In this document: piece after piece, positions 52,935 through 60,684 of the stretch | Numbering within the stretch: position 1 is the stretch's first letter | Layout: each line of letters starts with the position of its first letter | Assembly: GCF_002879855.1 (NCBI RefSeq) | Contig: NZ_PNYB01000006.1 | Location: forward strand, 1 to 64,000 | Direction: 5' to 3' | Origin: Trinickia soli | GTDB taxonomy: Bacteria; Pseudomonadota; Gammaproteobacteria; Burkholderiales; Burkholderiaceae | DNA: 64,000 nt | Position numbers and translations under genes: made by a program | Notes under the pieces: model-generated | The model's database searches: none | Seen by the model: the letters and a program-made list of their open reading frames with translations, nothing else | Told to the model about the DNA's origin: nothing

Positions 52935-53591
52935 TCAGCGAAGCGCACTGAAAGGATCTGCGCCGCCGCTCTTGGCGGATTGAGCCGGCGCGGGTTTTTG
53001 AACCGGCGCGCCGGGTGCAGCGGCCGCGCCGCCAGCCGGCTTCGCAGCGGGCCTTTGCGCGGACGCGACCGGATGACGAACGACGCGGCGCTTTTTCGCG
53101 GCCGGCTTCTTTTCTTCGTCTTCGGGAAACAGCGCGTTTTGACCGAGCGTATCGCGCAGTTGATGTGCGAGCACCTGGGCGTCGGCCTTCGCGTCGCCCG
53201 CGAGCTCCGAATCCTGCCGCAGTTGACCCAGCGATTCCGTTGCGACGCGCAGGCCGCTGACGGCCAGCACGCTCTTTGCTTCGCGGTCGGTCTGATCGCG
53301 CGAAAGCGCCTCTTGCGCGGCGACGATCGCCTGCCCGTAGTGCGATTGCGCGAATTGAATCTGCGCGATCCGGGACCAAGGCTCCTCGCGAGTCGGATCG
53401 GCCTTCGTCAACTGATCGTATAGCGCGAGCGCACGCGCTTGATCACCCCCCTTCGCGACAGCATCGGCATCAGCCAGTGCTTTGTTGAAGACCTCGGGGC
53501 TCGAGGCCGGGTTGGAATTTTGCGTCGCGCAGCCGACCATAGCGGCGCATACGAGCGCTGCCGCGGAAAATTGGAAGATTCGTTGTTTCAT
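52935..53591 (-). CDS. TPR-containing T6SS-associated lipoprotein
   Basis: 218 residues. A type II signal peptide ends MVGC with Cys21. Three TPR-like helices pairs follow (VFNKALADADAVAKGGDQA, EPWSRIAQIQFAQSHYGQAI, AKSVLAVSGLRVATESLGQL), then a Lys/Arg-rich segment and an Ala/Pro tail. Similar lipoproteins (TagM-like) head the tssB operon in Burkholderia T6SS loci. Its job is not established from sequence; it may help place the apparatus at the cell envelope. Confidence 0.8.
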   Translation of the reverse strand: MKQRIFQFSAAALVCAAMVGCATQNSNPASSPEVFNKALADADAVAKGGDQARALALYDQLTKADPTREEPWSRIAQIQFAQSHYGQAIVAAQEALSRDQTDREAKSVLAVSGLRVATESLGQLRQDSELAGDAKADAQVLAHQLRDTLGQNALFPEDEEKKPAAKKRRVVRHPVASAQRPAAKPAGGAAAAPGAPVQKPAPAQSAKSGGADPFSALR

Positions 53592-53670
53592 CGTTCTTTC
53601 TTCTAACCGCGAAACGGTTTATTAATTCGCCGAGGGAAACCGCAACTTTGCTTTGCGGCAAGTGCGGCGT

Positions 53671-53699
53671 ATAGTACCGGCCAATTTTCGATAATTCAA
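53671..53699 (-). promoter_or_regulatory. Candidate promoter of the tssB-tssA operon
   Basis: On the minus strand TTGAAT (53699-53694) and TACTAT (53676-53671) are spaced by 17 bp. The predicted transcription start is about 70 bp upstream of the lipoprotein gene. Both boxes match four of six consensus positions. Confidence 0.42.
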
Positions 53700-53710
53700 C
53701 AGTGTTGACT

Positions 53711-53725
53711 ACGAATCAGATTCGT
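53711..53725. promoter_or_regulatory. Perfect dyad in the T6SS control region
   Basis: ACGAATCAGATTCGT has 7-bp perfect arms around a single base. It lies 11 bp upstream of the candidate -35 box of the minus-strand operon, a position suited to a dimeric activator. It is about 180 bp upstream of tssJ. Confidence 0.55.
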
Positions 53726-53901
53726 CCTTCTTTGAAGATCTTTGATATCCCAGGCAGGCGATACTGAAATAATTTCCGAATCAATGACAGTTGAATTAAA
53801 TACGGCAAAAATTTCCTATCCCTCGAACTAGACAAATCTGTATAGCGTTTCTGGTGTCAAGATCTCCAGGAAGTGTCATAAATCGTTGTTAAGCGTTAGC
53901 A

Positions 53902-54567
53902 ATGCGCCATCATGAACGGGGTGCCGGTGTGAGTCGTCGAGCTTCAAGATTGAGTTATTCGCGTATATCGCGCTTCGTATGGCCGTTTGCGCTATGCCTG
54001 CTTCTGGGCGGATGCGCGGCCGGCGTTACCGTGCTGGGGGCCGCCGCCTCCACGGCGCTGCAGGCCGCCGGCATCGGCAAGCCACCCGTGCCCGATTCGC
54101 AAAAACCGCCGCGCGACATCCCGTTGACGCTCGCCGCCGCGTCCAATCTCAATGCGGCCGACGACAACCACCCGCTGGCGCTCGTCGTGCGGCTTTACGC
54201 GCTCAAGGATCCCACGTCGTTCCAACAGGCGCCGTTCGATACCTTTACCGATCCGGCCAAGGAAAAAAGCACGCTTGGCGCCGATCTGCTGAACGTGCGC
54301 GAGGTGACGCTGATACCTGGCCAGCATTACCAGCTGACCGAAAAGGTCACGCGCGAAGCGCAGGCGTTCGGCGTCGTCGCGTTGTTTCGCGACCCGGCGC
54401 TGCAACGTTGGAAATTCGCCTTCGATCCGGCTAAATCCGAGAAATCCGGCATAATGATCGGCCTTCACAACTGCGCGATGACCGTCACGAGCGGCGTCGT
54501 CATTGCGCCCGACCCGCGATTGCCGATGCAGCAGCTCAATATGCTTTCGTCCGTCAGTTGCGGCTAG
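53902..54567 (+). CDS. tssJ: TssJ (SciN), T6SS outer-membrane lipoprotein
   Basis: 221 residues from the ATG at 53902. A hydrophobic segment ends in lipobox LLGGC (Cys38), followed by a TssJ transthyretin-like fold with HPLALVVRLYALKDPTSFQ, then EVTLIPGQHYQL and FGVVALFRDP. It binds the TssM periplasmic domain. The GTG at 53929 would give a shorter leader and has a G-rich site upstream, so the exact start is open. tssK follows after 90 bp. Confidence 0.93.
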   Translation: MRHHERGAGVSRRASRLSYSRISRFVWPFALCLLLGGCAAGVTVLGAAASTALQAAGIGKPPVPDSQKPPRDIPLTLAAASNLNAADDNHPLALVVRLYALKDPTSFQQAPFDTFTDPAKEKSTLGADLLNVREVTLIPGQHYQLTEKVTREAQAFGVVALFRDPALQRWKFAFDPAKSEKSGIMIGLHNCAMTVTSGVVIAPDPRLPMQQLNMLSSVSCG

Positions 54568-54657
54568 CGAATGGGTAATGATCTTTGACGCGCCGGCCAA
54601 TCGCCACGCCATGGCGGCCGGGCGCGCGATAAATGAAACCGGGATAGTGAATTTGAG

Positions 54658-56004
54658 ATGAGTTATTCGGCGAAATTGCTTTGGGGCGAGGGGCTCTTTT
54701 TAAGACCCCAGCATTTCCAGCAACAGGACGCCTATCATGAGGCGCGCGTATTCGAATCGATCCGGGCGGTCCAGCCGTTCAACTGGGGCGTGCGCAGCGT
54801 GCGCTTCGACGCCGATTCGCTCGGCAACAATCTGCTTCGGCTGAGCGAGCTCTCGCTCGTCTTTCCCGACGGCACGCTCTACGCGGCGCCGCTCGCCGAC
54901 GAACTGCCCCAACCGGTCGCGCTCGATACGCTGCCCGAAGGTGTGGGCGAGTTCACGTTCTATCTCGCCTTGCATCCGCTGCGCGAGACCGGCGGCAATT
55001 ATGCGGACGAAGCAGCCGACTCGTTCGTCTCGCGCTATGCGCCCAAGCAGCAAAATGTCGCCGATCAGTTCACGGACGCCGCCGTCGCGAACCTGACGTT
55101 TCTCAAAACGCGCGTGAAGCTGATCAGCCATACCGAGCCGCGCGCCCAACTATTGGCCATTCCGCTCGCGCGTTTGCGGCGCACGGCCACCTCGGGGTTC
55201 GAGTTCGACGACACGTTCGTGCCGCCCTGCCTTGCCGTCGAGGCGTCGCCCATTCTGCACCAGCGGTTGCGCCAACTGATCGACGCATTGCAGGCCAAGG
55301 TCAGCGCGCTCTACGGCTTTCATCGCGAGCCGACGAAGAACATCATCGAGTTTCGCTCGGGCGACATCGCCTCGTTCTGGCTTCTGCATACGGCCAACGG
55401 CGCCGTCGCCTCGCTCGTCCATTTGCTGCAACAGCCTACGTTGCACCCCGAACGGCTCTTCCAGGAACTGCTGAGATTGGCCGGGCAATTGATGACGTTC
55501 TCGAAGCGCTACACGCTCGCCGAGTTGCCCGCCTATCGCCATGACGATCCCGGTCCCGGGTTTGCGCAACTCGACACGATCGTGCGCGATCTGCTCGAAA
55601 CGGTCATCTCGACGCGCTACTTCGCGATCGCGCTCGAAGAAGTGCGCCCGTCGTTTTACGCGGGCCGGCTCGATTCGGGCAAGATCGACGAAAAGACCAC
55701 CTTCTTCCTGGCCGTGTCGGCCGACATGCCGGCAGTCGAACTCGTCGAAGCCGTGCCGGCGCGCTTCAAGGTCGGCGCGCCCGACGACGTCGACAAGCTC
55801 GTGCTCTCGGCCATGCCCGGCGTACGGCTCGTCTATACGCCGCAAGTGCCACCGGCCGTGCCGGTGCGTCCCGGCGCCTGCTATTTCGCGTTCGAATCGC
55901 GCAGCAGCCTCTTTGAGCGGATGCTGCAGGCGCAGTCGGCCATGATTTACGCGCCCTCGGGCATCAACGAACTCAAACTCGAACTGATCGCGGTCACGTC
56001 ATGA
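54658..56004 (+). CDS. tssK: TssK, T6SS baseplate-to-membrane connector
   Basis: 448 residues, the standard length, beginning LLWGEGLFLRPQHFQQQDAY, which is diagnostic. Later blocks include LYGFHREPTKNIIEF and LASLVHLLQQPTLHPERLF-type sequence. TssK trimers link the baseplate wedges to TssL and TssM. Its stop overlaps the tssL start by 4 bp. Confidence 0.97.
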   Translation: MSYSAKLLWGEGLFLRPQHFQQQDAYHEARVFESIRAVQPFNWGVRSVRFDADSLGNNLLRLSELSLVFPDGTLYAAPLADELPQPVALDTLPEGVGEFTFYLALHPLRETGGNYADEAADSFVSRYAPKQQNVADQFTDAAVANLTFLKTRVKLISHTEPRAQLLAIPLARLRRTATSGFEFDDTFVPPCLAVEASPILHQRLRQLIDALQAKVSALYGFHREPTKNIIEFRSGDIASFWLLHTANGAVASLVHLLQQPTLHPERLFQELLRLAGQLMTFSKRYTLAELPAYRHDDPGPGFAQLDTIVRDLLETVISTRYFAIALEEVRPSFYAGRLDSGKIDEKTTFFLAVSADMPAVELVEAVPARFKVGAPDDVDKLVLSAMPGVRLVYTPQVPPAVPVRPGACYFAFESRSSLFERMLQAQSAMIYAPSGINELKLELIAVTS

Positions 56005-56780
56005 CTCAAATGCCTTCGCTGTTCAGCGCCAGCGCACCGTCCGCGCCGTCTTCGGCTTCGACCGAAGGAGGTTTCCAGGCGCGCTCGTTGCGCGATTTGC
56101 TCTATGACGGCTTTTTCATGCTGTTCCTGCTCAAGGAAGGCCGCGAGCCTGACGGCGCGAGCGAGTTTGTCGCGCGCGTGCAAGCGTTCCTTGCCGATTT
56201 CGAACGCGGTGCGAAAAAGCTCAATGTGCCGGCCGACGACGTCTACGCGTCGAAGTTCGCGTTTTGCGCGGCCATCGACGAAGCCGTGCTCGCGTCGTCG
56301 TTCAAGATCCGCGCCGAATGGGAGCGCCGGCCGCTGCAGTTGGTGTTATTCGGCGAGCAACTGGCGGGAGAGAAGTTCTTCGAATTGTTGGAGGACTGTC
56401 GCGCACAAGGCGCTGCGCGATTGCAGTCGCTCGAGGTGTTCCATATGTGCCTGCTGCTCGGTTTCCAGGGCAAATACCTGCTGGAAGGGCCGGAAAAGCT
56501 TGCCTATCTGACGGGACGGCTTGGCGACGAAATCGCGCAAATGAAAGGCAAGCGCGCCCCGTTCGCGCCGCACTGGCCGTTGCCCGATCAGATCGCGCAC
56601 CGGCTCAAGCACGAACTGCCGCTGTGGACGATCGGCGCCGTCTTCGCGCTGGTAGGGCTCGGGGCGTATCTCGGCCTGAACACCTACTTGCGCGATTCGA
56701 CGCTGCGTACGCTGGCGCCGTACTCTCAGCTCGTCAAGCCCGAAGCCGAATCGGCCAATCTCACGATCTCGTTGCCGTAA
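56001..56780 (+). CDS. tssL: TssL (DotU), T6SS inner-membrane protein
   Basis: 259 residues. The cytosolic DotU domain is clear (FEAR-type N-terminus SLRDLLYDGFFMLFLLKEG, KLNVPADDVYASKFAFCAAI, ASSFKIRAEWERRPLQLVLF, EVFHMCLLLGFQGKYLLEG). A single C-terminal transmembrane helix (about 208-226) and a short tail follow. There is no peptidoglycan-binding extension, so this T6SS relies on the separate OmpA-family protein for wall anchoring. Confidence 0.95.
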   Translation: MTQMPSLFSASAPSAPSSASTEGGFQARSLRDLLYDGFFMLFLLKEGREPDGASEFVARVQAFLADFERGAKKLNVPADDVYASKFAFCAAIDEAVLASSFKIRAEWERRPLQLVLFGEQLAGEKFFELLEDCRAQGAARLQSLEVFHMCLLLGFQGKYLLEGPEKLAYLTGRLGDEIAQMKGKRAPFAPHWPLPDQIAHRLKHELPLWTIGAVFALVGLGAYLGLNTYLRDSTLRTLAPYSQLVKPEAESANLTISLP

Positions 56781-56840
56781 GCACAGCCGCAGGCAGGGCG
56801 AACCGCGAGCTGCAAGTCCGCTCCAGCGGCATCGGGCGCG

Positions 56841-57017
56841 TCAGTACCTCGCGTCAACCGGCTTGCCGCCCTTCGGCCAATCGTTCTCTTTGCCGGGAAA
56901 GTCAGGCCGCGGTTGATGCGTCACGAACGCGGCCTCGCACAGGCGATCAACGCGTCGGCGGTTGAGGATGGTCTTCTCCGCGAACGGCGCAATCCATCGA
57001 AGTTTCATCTTTGCCAT
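56841..57017 (-). CDS. Small basic protein of unknown function
   Basis: 58 residues from the ATG at 57017, preceded by GAGGAGAC, a good ribosome-binding site. It starts MAKMKLRWIAPFAEKTILNR and ends PKGGKPVDARY; there is no signal peptide, membrane helix or cysteine pair. It lies between the end of tssL and the cupin gene and is convergent with tssL. I do not recognise a family. Confidence 0.5.
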   Translation of the reverse strand: MAKMKLRWIAPFAEKTILNRRRVDRLCEAAFVTHQPRPDFPGKENDWPKGGKPVDARY

Positions 57018-57096
57018 GTCTCCTCTGTTTCGTTCGTGTAGGGGGAGGCTCCCATAACCGGCGCGCATTGCGCCTTTGCCTTGCCGAGGGCCTGGA

Positions 57097-57426
57097 TCAA
57101 TCGACGATGAACAACGTCGCGCCCACCGGCGTACTCGAACGGTGCGGTTCGGCTCCGTCCGCAACCTGATAGCTTTGACCGGCCTTCAATACGAATCGAC
57201 GACCGTCTTCGAGCTCGGTGTGCAGCTCGCCTGCAAGCACGTAAAGGATGTGTCCTTTTACGCACCAATGGTCGGCCACATAGCCAGGCGTGTATTCGAC
57301 CTGGCGGACGCGAATGTCGCCGAACGCGCGCATGCGCCAAAGGGCCGTGCCCGAATCCCCGGGATGCGCTTGCGCTTCGACGCCCGACCAGTCGGTCACG
57401 CCAAATGGGATGCCGCTCATCTTCAT
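57097..57426 (-). CDS. DHCW-motif cupin-fold protein
   Basis: 109 residues forming one small cupin barrel. The motif DHWCVKGHILYVLAGELHTE supplies the first cupin motif in the variant form used by the DHCW group, and GQSYQVADGAEPHRS supplies the second His. Members are small metal-binding proteins of unknown activity. The start has AGGAG nine bases upstream. It precedes the 58-residue gene by about 80 bp in the same direction. Confidence 0.82.
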   Translation of the reverse strand: MKMSGIPFGVTDWSGVEAQAHPGDSGTALWRMRAFGDIRVRQVEYTPGYVADHWCVKGHILYVLAGELHTELEDGRRFVLKAGQSYQVADGAEPHRSSTPVGATLFIVD

Positions 57427-57544
57427 TGGAAATCGCTCCTGTTCGAGAGTGGCAGACAGCCTGCCTCGCCCGCGCCATCATCTGACAGAACGACGAACGA
57501 TGCATGCAAATCACCGCATTCGCGAGCACCGGCGCGGCCCCGCC

Positions 57545-59254
57545 CTATTGCGCTGAAGGAGCGCCGGCGAGCACCGATTGGACGCATTCGTCGACGCTGA
57601 GCTCGCGCAGCGAATCGAGCGGCAGCGTGTCATCGGTCGCCCGCTTGAGCACGTCGAGCGCGCGCGGCTTGAGACGAGCGAGTAACAGCCGCTGGTTGTG
57701 CGCGCGCAACTCGGCCGCGAACACACGCAGCGCCTCGATGGCCGTGCCGTCGACGTCGGGCGTCTCCTCGAGACTCAGCATGATCGTGGTGGGCGGCCGC
57801 GTTTGCGCGGCGGCGAGCTTGCGGACCTCGCCCAGCACGCGATCCGCGTTGGCAAAAAACAGCGGCGCTTCGGGCCGCACGATCATGATGTCGTCTACGG
57901 GTCGAGCGTCGGCATGCGCGGCGAGATCGACAAAATCGTGGCTGTCGCGCAAGCGGCCCAACACGCTGACCATCGGCTCGGAAAAATTGCGCAGTGTGAC
58001 GAGCAAACTCACGCCGATCGCGACAAGCAGACCATGCAACACACCGAGCAGCAAGACACCCGACAGCGAGGCGACGGTCAGGAGTCGATCGCGCCGCCAT
58101 GCCCAGTACGGCCGAAATACGTCCGGGTGCAGCGAATGACTGACCGCATAAATGACGATGGCCGCCAACACCGGCTCCGGAATGCGCGCAAGCTGCGGCC
58201 GCAGGAACACAACGATCAGCGCGACGACGGCTGCGGCGATAAGCCCGGCCCGACGCGTTTGCGCGCCGGCCGCTTCGTTGGCTGACGTGGCCGAATAGCC
58301 GGCGCCAACGGGCATGCCCTGCAGCAGTGCCGAGACGATGTTCGCGCCGCCGAGCGCGACGAGATCGCGATTGGCCAAAACCGAATCGCCATGTTTGAGC
58401 GCGAAGCTGCGGATCGAGCCATACGACTCGGCATACAGAATAAGCATGAGCGCGAATGCGAGTTCGGTCGTCTGCAGCCACTGCGCACGCGCGATCGCGG
58501 GCAGTCCGAAGCGCACGTCGCGCACATCGATCGCACCGACCACGGCAATGCCCCATCGGTGCCAATCGATAAAGTAGCCGGCGCCGATGCCGAGGACGAT
58601 GACGACGAGCGTCGCGGGAATGCGCGCGCGTCTGCCGAGCGCGAACAAGATCGCGAGCGCCGCACCGCCAAGCATGACGCTATGGCTGTTCCATCGGGGC
58701 AGCTGCCGCGCAAGATCGAACGCCACCCGCGGCGCGTCGGCATAGTGCGGCGTCACGCCGAGGATGTTCGGCAATTGCTTGACTGCGATCGTCAATGCAA
58801 GACCGAATGCGAAGCCGCGCAGGACGGGTTTCGCGATGAAGTCCGACATGCCGCCGAGCCGCGCAAACCCGGCGAGCGCGAAGAGGATGCCCGTTGCGGC
58901 CACGAGCGCCGCTGCGTACGCGAGCTGCGCCCCGCCGCCGCCCGTTTGCGCGCTGACGGTCGCGGCCAGCACTGCGGCCGACGAGGAGGTCGCCGAAACG
59001 ATTGCAAAGCGGCTGCTGCCCAACAACGCGTAAACGGCAAGGCCTGCGATCAGGGCGACGAGGCCCGCTTGCGGGGGCAGATTGGCGATGCCTGCATAGG
59101 CGACGGCTTCCGGCAGCAGCAGCCCGGCAATCGACACGCCCGCGAGCGCGTCCTTGGTCGCGCGCCAAGCGGGCGGCCGGGGCGCACTCGGCTGAGCGTA
59201 ATGGCTGGGCTCTTGGAGATGGGCAGCGGCGGCGTGCCCGGTATCGATCGTCAT
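57545..59254 (-). CDS. SulP/SLC26-family anion transporter with STAS domain
   Basis: 569 residues. About ten or more membrane segments with the SulP signature region (LAGVSIAGLLLPEAVAYAGI, ANLPPQAGL) are followed by a cytosolic STAS domain from about residue 450 (IMIVRPEAPLFFANADRVLG, SLEETPDVDGTAIEALRVF). Substrates in the family include sulfate, bicarbonate and C4-dicarboxylates; the one here is unknown. I used the ATG at 59254; the frame stays open far upstream over other genes. It follows the ParB-like gene by 14 bp. Confidence 0.88.
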   Translation of the reverse strand: MTIDTGHAAAAHLQEPSHYAQPSAPRPPAWRATKDALAGVSIAGLLLPEAVAYAGIANLPPQAGLVALIAGLAVYALLGSSRFAIVSATSSSAAVLAATVSAQTGGGGAQLAYAAALVAATGILFALAGFARLGGMSDFIAKPVLRGFAFGLALTIAVKQLPNILGVTPHYADAPRVAFDLARQLPRWNSHSVMLGGAALAILFALGRRARIPATLVVIVLGIGAGYFIDWHRWGIAVVGAIDVRDVRFGLPAIARAQWLQTTELAFALMLILYAESYGSIRSFALKHGDSVLANRDLVALGGANIVSALLQGMPVGAGYSATSANEAAGAQTRRAGLIAAAVVALIVVFLRPQLARIPEPVLAAIVIYAVSHSLHPDVFRPYWAWRRDRLLTVASLSGVLLLGVLHGLLVAIGVSLLVTLRNFSEPMVSVLGRLRDSHDFVDLAAHADARPVDDIMIVRPEAPLFFANADRVLGEVRKLAAAQTRPPTTIMLSLEETPDVDGTAIEALRVFAAELRAHNQRLLLARLKPRALDVLKRATDDTLPLDSLRELSVDECVQSVLAGAPSAQ

Positions 59255-59268
59255 ACGGGCGGTGCCGA

Positions 59269-59769
59269 TCAGGAAACCGGCAGCTTGCCGGACCAGCCCG
59301 GGAGATAACGCGCCTCGGGATCGTGCGCGCAAGCGAGCGCCTCTTTGAGCGCCTTGTCGAAATCCTTGCGAACGCGCTTTTCGGGGAGCTTCAGGCGCAA
59401 GTAGTCGGCCCACAAAAATTCGCTGAACGGCGTCATGTCCTTCGCATAGCCGCCGAGGCGGCGCAGTTCGCCGGCGAGGCTGCGGTAGGGATCGTGATCG
59501 CGCAGCAACATGACCTTCACATCGCTCAAGCCTTCTTCGATGAGCGCGAGCCCGAGATGGTGGTGATCGACGACGAAATGCTGGTGCCCCGGGCCGAGCA
59601 CGGCCGCAAACCAGTGCGTCGCAATCGCCTGCGCACGCGCCTTCTTGTCGAGCGACTTCCAATGGGCACGCTTGGCGCGCACCTCGTGGTAGCCCACCGT
59701 GATCTGCGTGGGCCGCAGCGTTTCGAGCTTGGCCGAAATCAAGCGAACATCGGCGGTCGGACCGTTCAC
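59269..59769 (-). CDS. ParB-like nuclease-family protein (ParBc_2)
   Basis: 166 residues, GTG start with GAGGGG upstream. It matches the ParBc_2 type: DVRLISAKLETLRPTQITVG, then GYHEVRAKRAHWKSL and the family block HQHFVVDHHHLGLALIEEG, followed by FSEFLWADYLRLKLPEK. Despite the name, these proteins lack a DNA-binding HTH and are not the chromosome ParB. Function unknown. It sits between dedA and the SulP gene, all in one direction. Confidence 0.85.
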   Translation of the reverse strand: MNGPTADVRLISAKLETLRPTQITVGYHEVRAKRAHWKSLDKKARAQAIATHWFAAVLGPGHQHFVVDHHHLGLALIEEGLSDVKVMLLRDHDPYRSLAGELRRLGGYAKDMTPFSEFLWADYLRLKLPEKRVRKDFDKALKEALACAHDPEARYLPGWSGKLPVS

Positions 59770-59820
59770 CTTGCGCCCCTCTTCGTTCGTTGCACCTCTG
59801 TTCGCCGGCGCGACCGGGCT

Positions 59821-60510
59821 TCAGCGGGTCCCGTTGCGCGCCACGTCCCCAGCCGATTTCTTGCGCATCAGCTTCCAAAGCGCGGCCAGCGCGACCGGCA
59901 CGACCGCGGCGCCCACGCCCACCAGCACGATCAGGTTCAGGTATTGCCGGATGAAAGGAATATTGCCGAAGAAATAGCCGGCCAACACGAGCAGCAACAC
60001 CCACATTGCGGCGCCGGTCACATTGAAGAATTGGAAGCGGCCCATGCGCATCTCGGAGACGCCCGCTACGAAAGGCGCAAACGTGCGCACGACGGGAATG
60101 AAGCGGGCGAGGACGATCGTCTTGCCGCCGTGCCGCTCATAAAAATTGTGCGTCCTTTGCAGCGCTGCCCGATCGAGGAAACGTTCCAGCACCGGCACAC
60201 GCGTGTTGAACACCTTCGGCCCGATCGCGCGGCCGATCACATAGTTGACGGTATTGCCGCCGATGGACGCGACAAGCAGCAACAGAATCAGCGACGCCAG
60301 ATCCATCTGGCCGGACGCACAAAACGCGCCGCCGATGAACAGCAGCGAATCGCCCGGCAGGAACGGCAGGATGACGAGCCCTGTCTCGCAAAAGACGATC
60401 GCAAACAGCACGGCATAGACCCACGCGCCGTATTGGTGGACGAAATCGCCGAGGAACTTGTCGATGTGCAGAATCAGGGCGACGAAATGAAGCAGCGTGT
60501 CCAAAGGCAT
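59821..60510 (-). CDS. DedA-family membrane protein
   Basis: 229 residues from the ATG at 60510 with GGAAGGA directly upstream. The DedA pattern is complete: VFCETGLVILPFLPGDSLLF (E and D of the transport motif), GGNTVNYVIGRAIGPKVF, and FYERHGGKTIVLARFIPVVR with TFAPFVAGVSEM. DedA proteins move or flip phospholipid or undecaprenyl-phosphate carriers and support proton homeostasis and polymyxin resistance in Burkholderia. It is divergent from mutL with 174 bp between. Confidence 0.93.
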   Translation of the reverse strand: MPLDTLLHFVALILHIDKFLGDFVHQYGAWVYAVLFAIVFCETGLVILPFLPGDSLLFIGGAFCASGQMDLASLILLLLVASIGGNTVNYVIGRAIGPKVFNTRVPVLERFLDRAALQRTHNFYERHGGKTIVLARFIPVVRTFAPFVAGVSEMRMGRFQFFNVTGAAMWVLLLVLAGYFFGNIPFIRQYLNLIVLVGVGAAVVPVALAALWKLMRKKSAGDVARNGTR

Positions 60511-60672
60511 TCCTTCCAAAAAAAGAGAACCGTTTCGCGATCGTGCGTAGTCGGGCCTGCCCCGTGCCCGCGTGCCCGACACAATCGCGCCATGATACCG
60601 AAACCGCACGACCAATCTCGAAACGGGCCATAGGGAACGCGGGTCGCGGCGCTGGGCCATGCCGCGAATCGC

Positions 60673-60678
60673 TATAAT
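60673..60678 (+). promoter_or_regulatory. Candidate -10 box directly before mutL
   Basis: TATAAT lies 6 bp before the first mutL ATG. No good -35 is present at the right distance. If used, transcription would start near the ATG at 60685, giving a leaderless message or favouring the internal ATG at 60727. Confidence 0.35.
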
Positions 60679-60684
60679 CGCGGC

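Larger units (their letters stand above)
53592..53901. other. AT-rich divergent T6SS control region
   Basis: 310 bp between the TPR lipoprotein gene (-) and tssJ (+). It is clearly more AT-rich than the flanking genes and contains no reading frame. It holds a candidate minus-strand promoter (53671-53699) and a perfect dyad (53711-53725). Such AT-rich patches at T6SS promoters are often bound by nucleoid-associated silencers, which is possible here but not shown. Confidence 0.65.

Noticed and set aside
59269-59769. ParB-like gene taken as evidence of a replication origin or plasmid
   Set aside because: It is the ParBc_2 type without a DNA-binding helix-turn-helix, with no parA or parS-like site nearby.
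57545-60004. Long minus-strand frame continuing upstream of the SulP start
   Set aside because: The extra 250 codons overlap the ParB-like gene and part of dedA in another frame and show no domain. The SulP ATG at 59254 is the sensible start.
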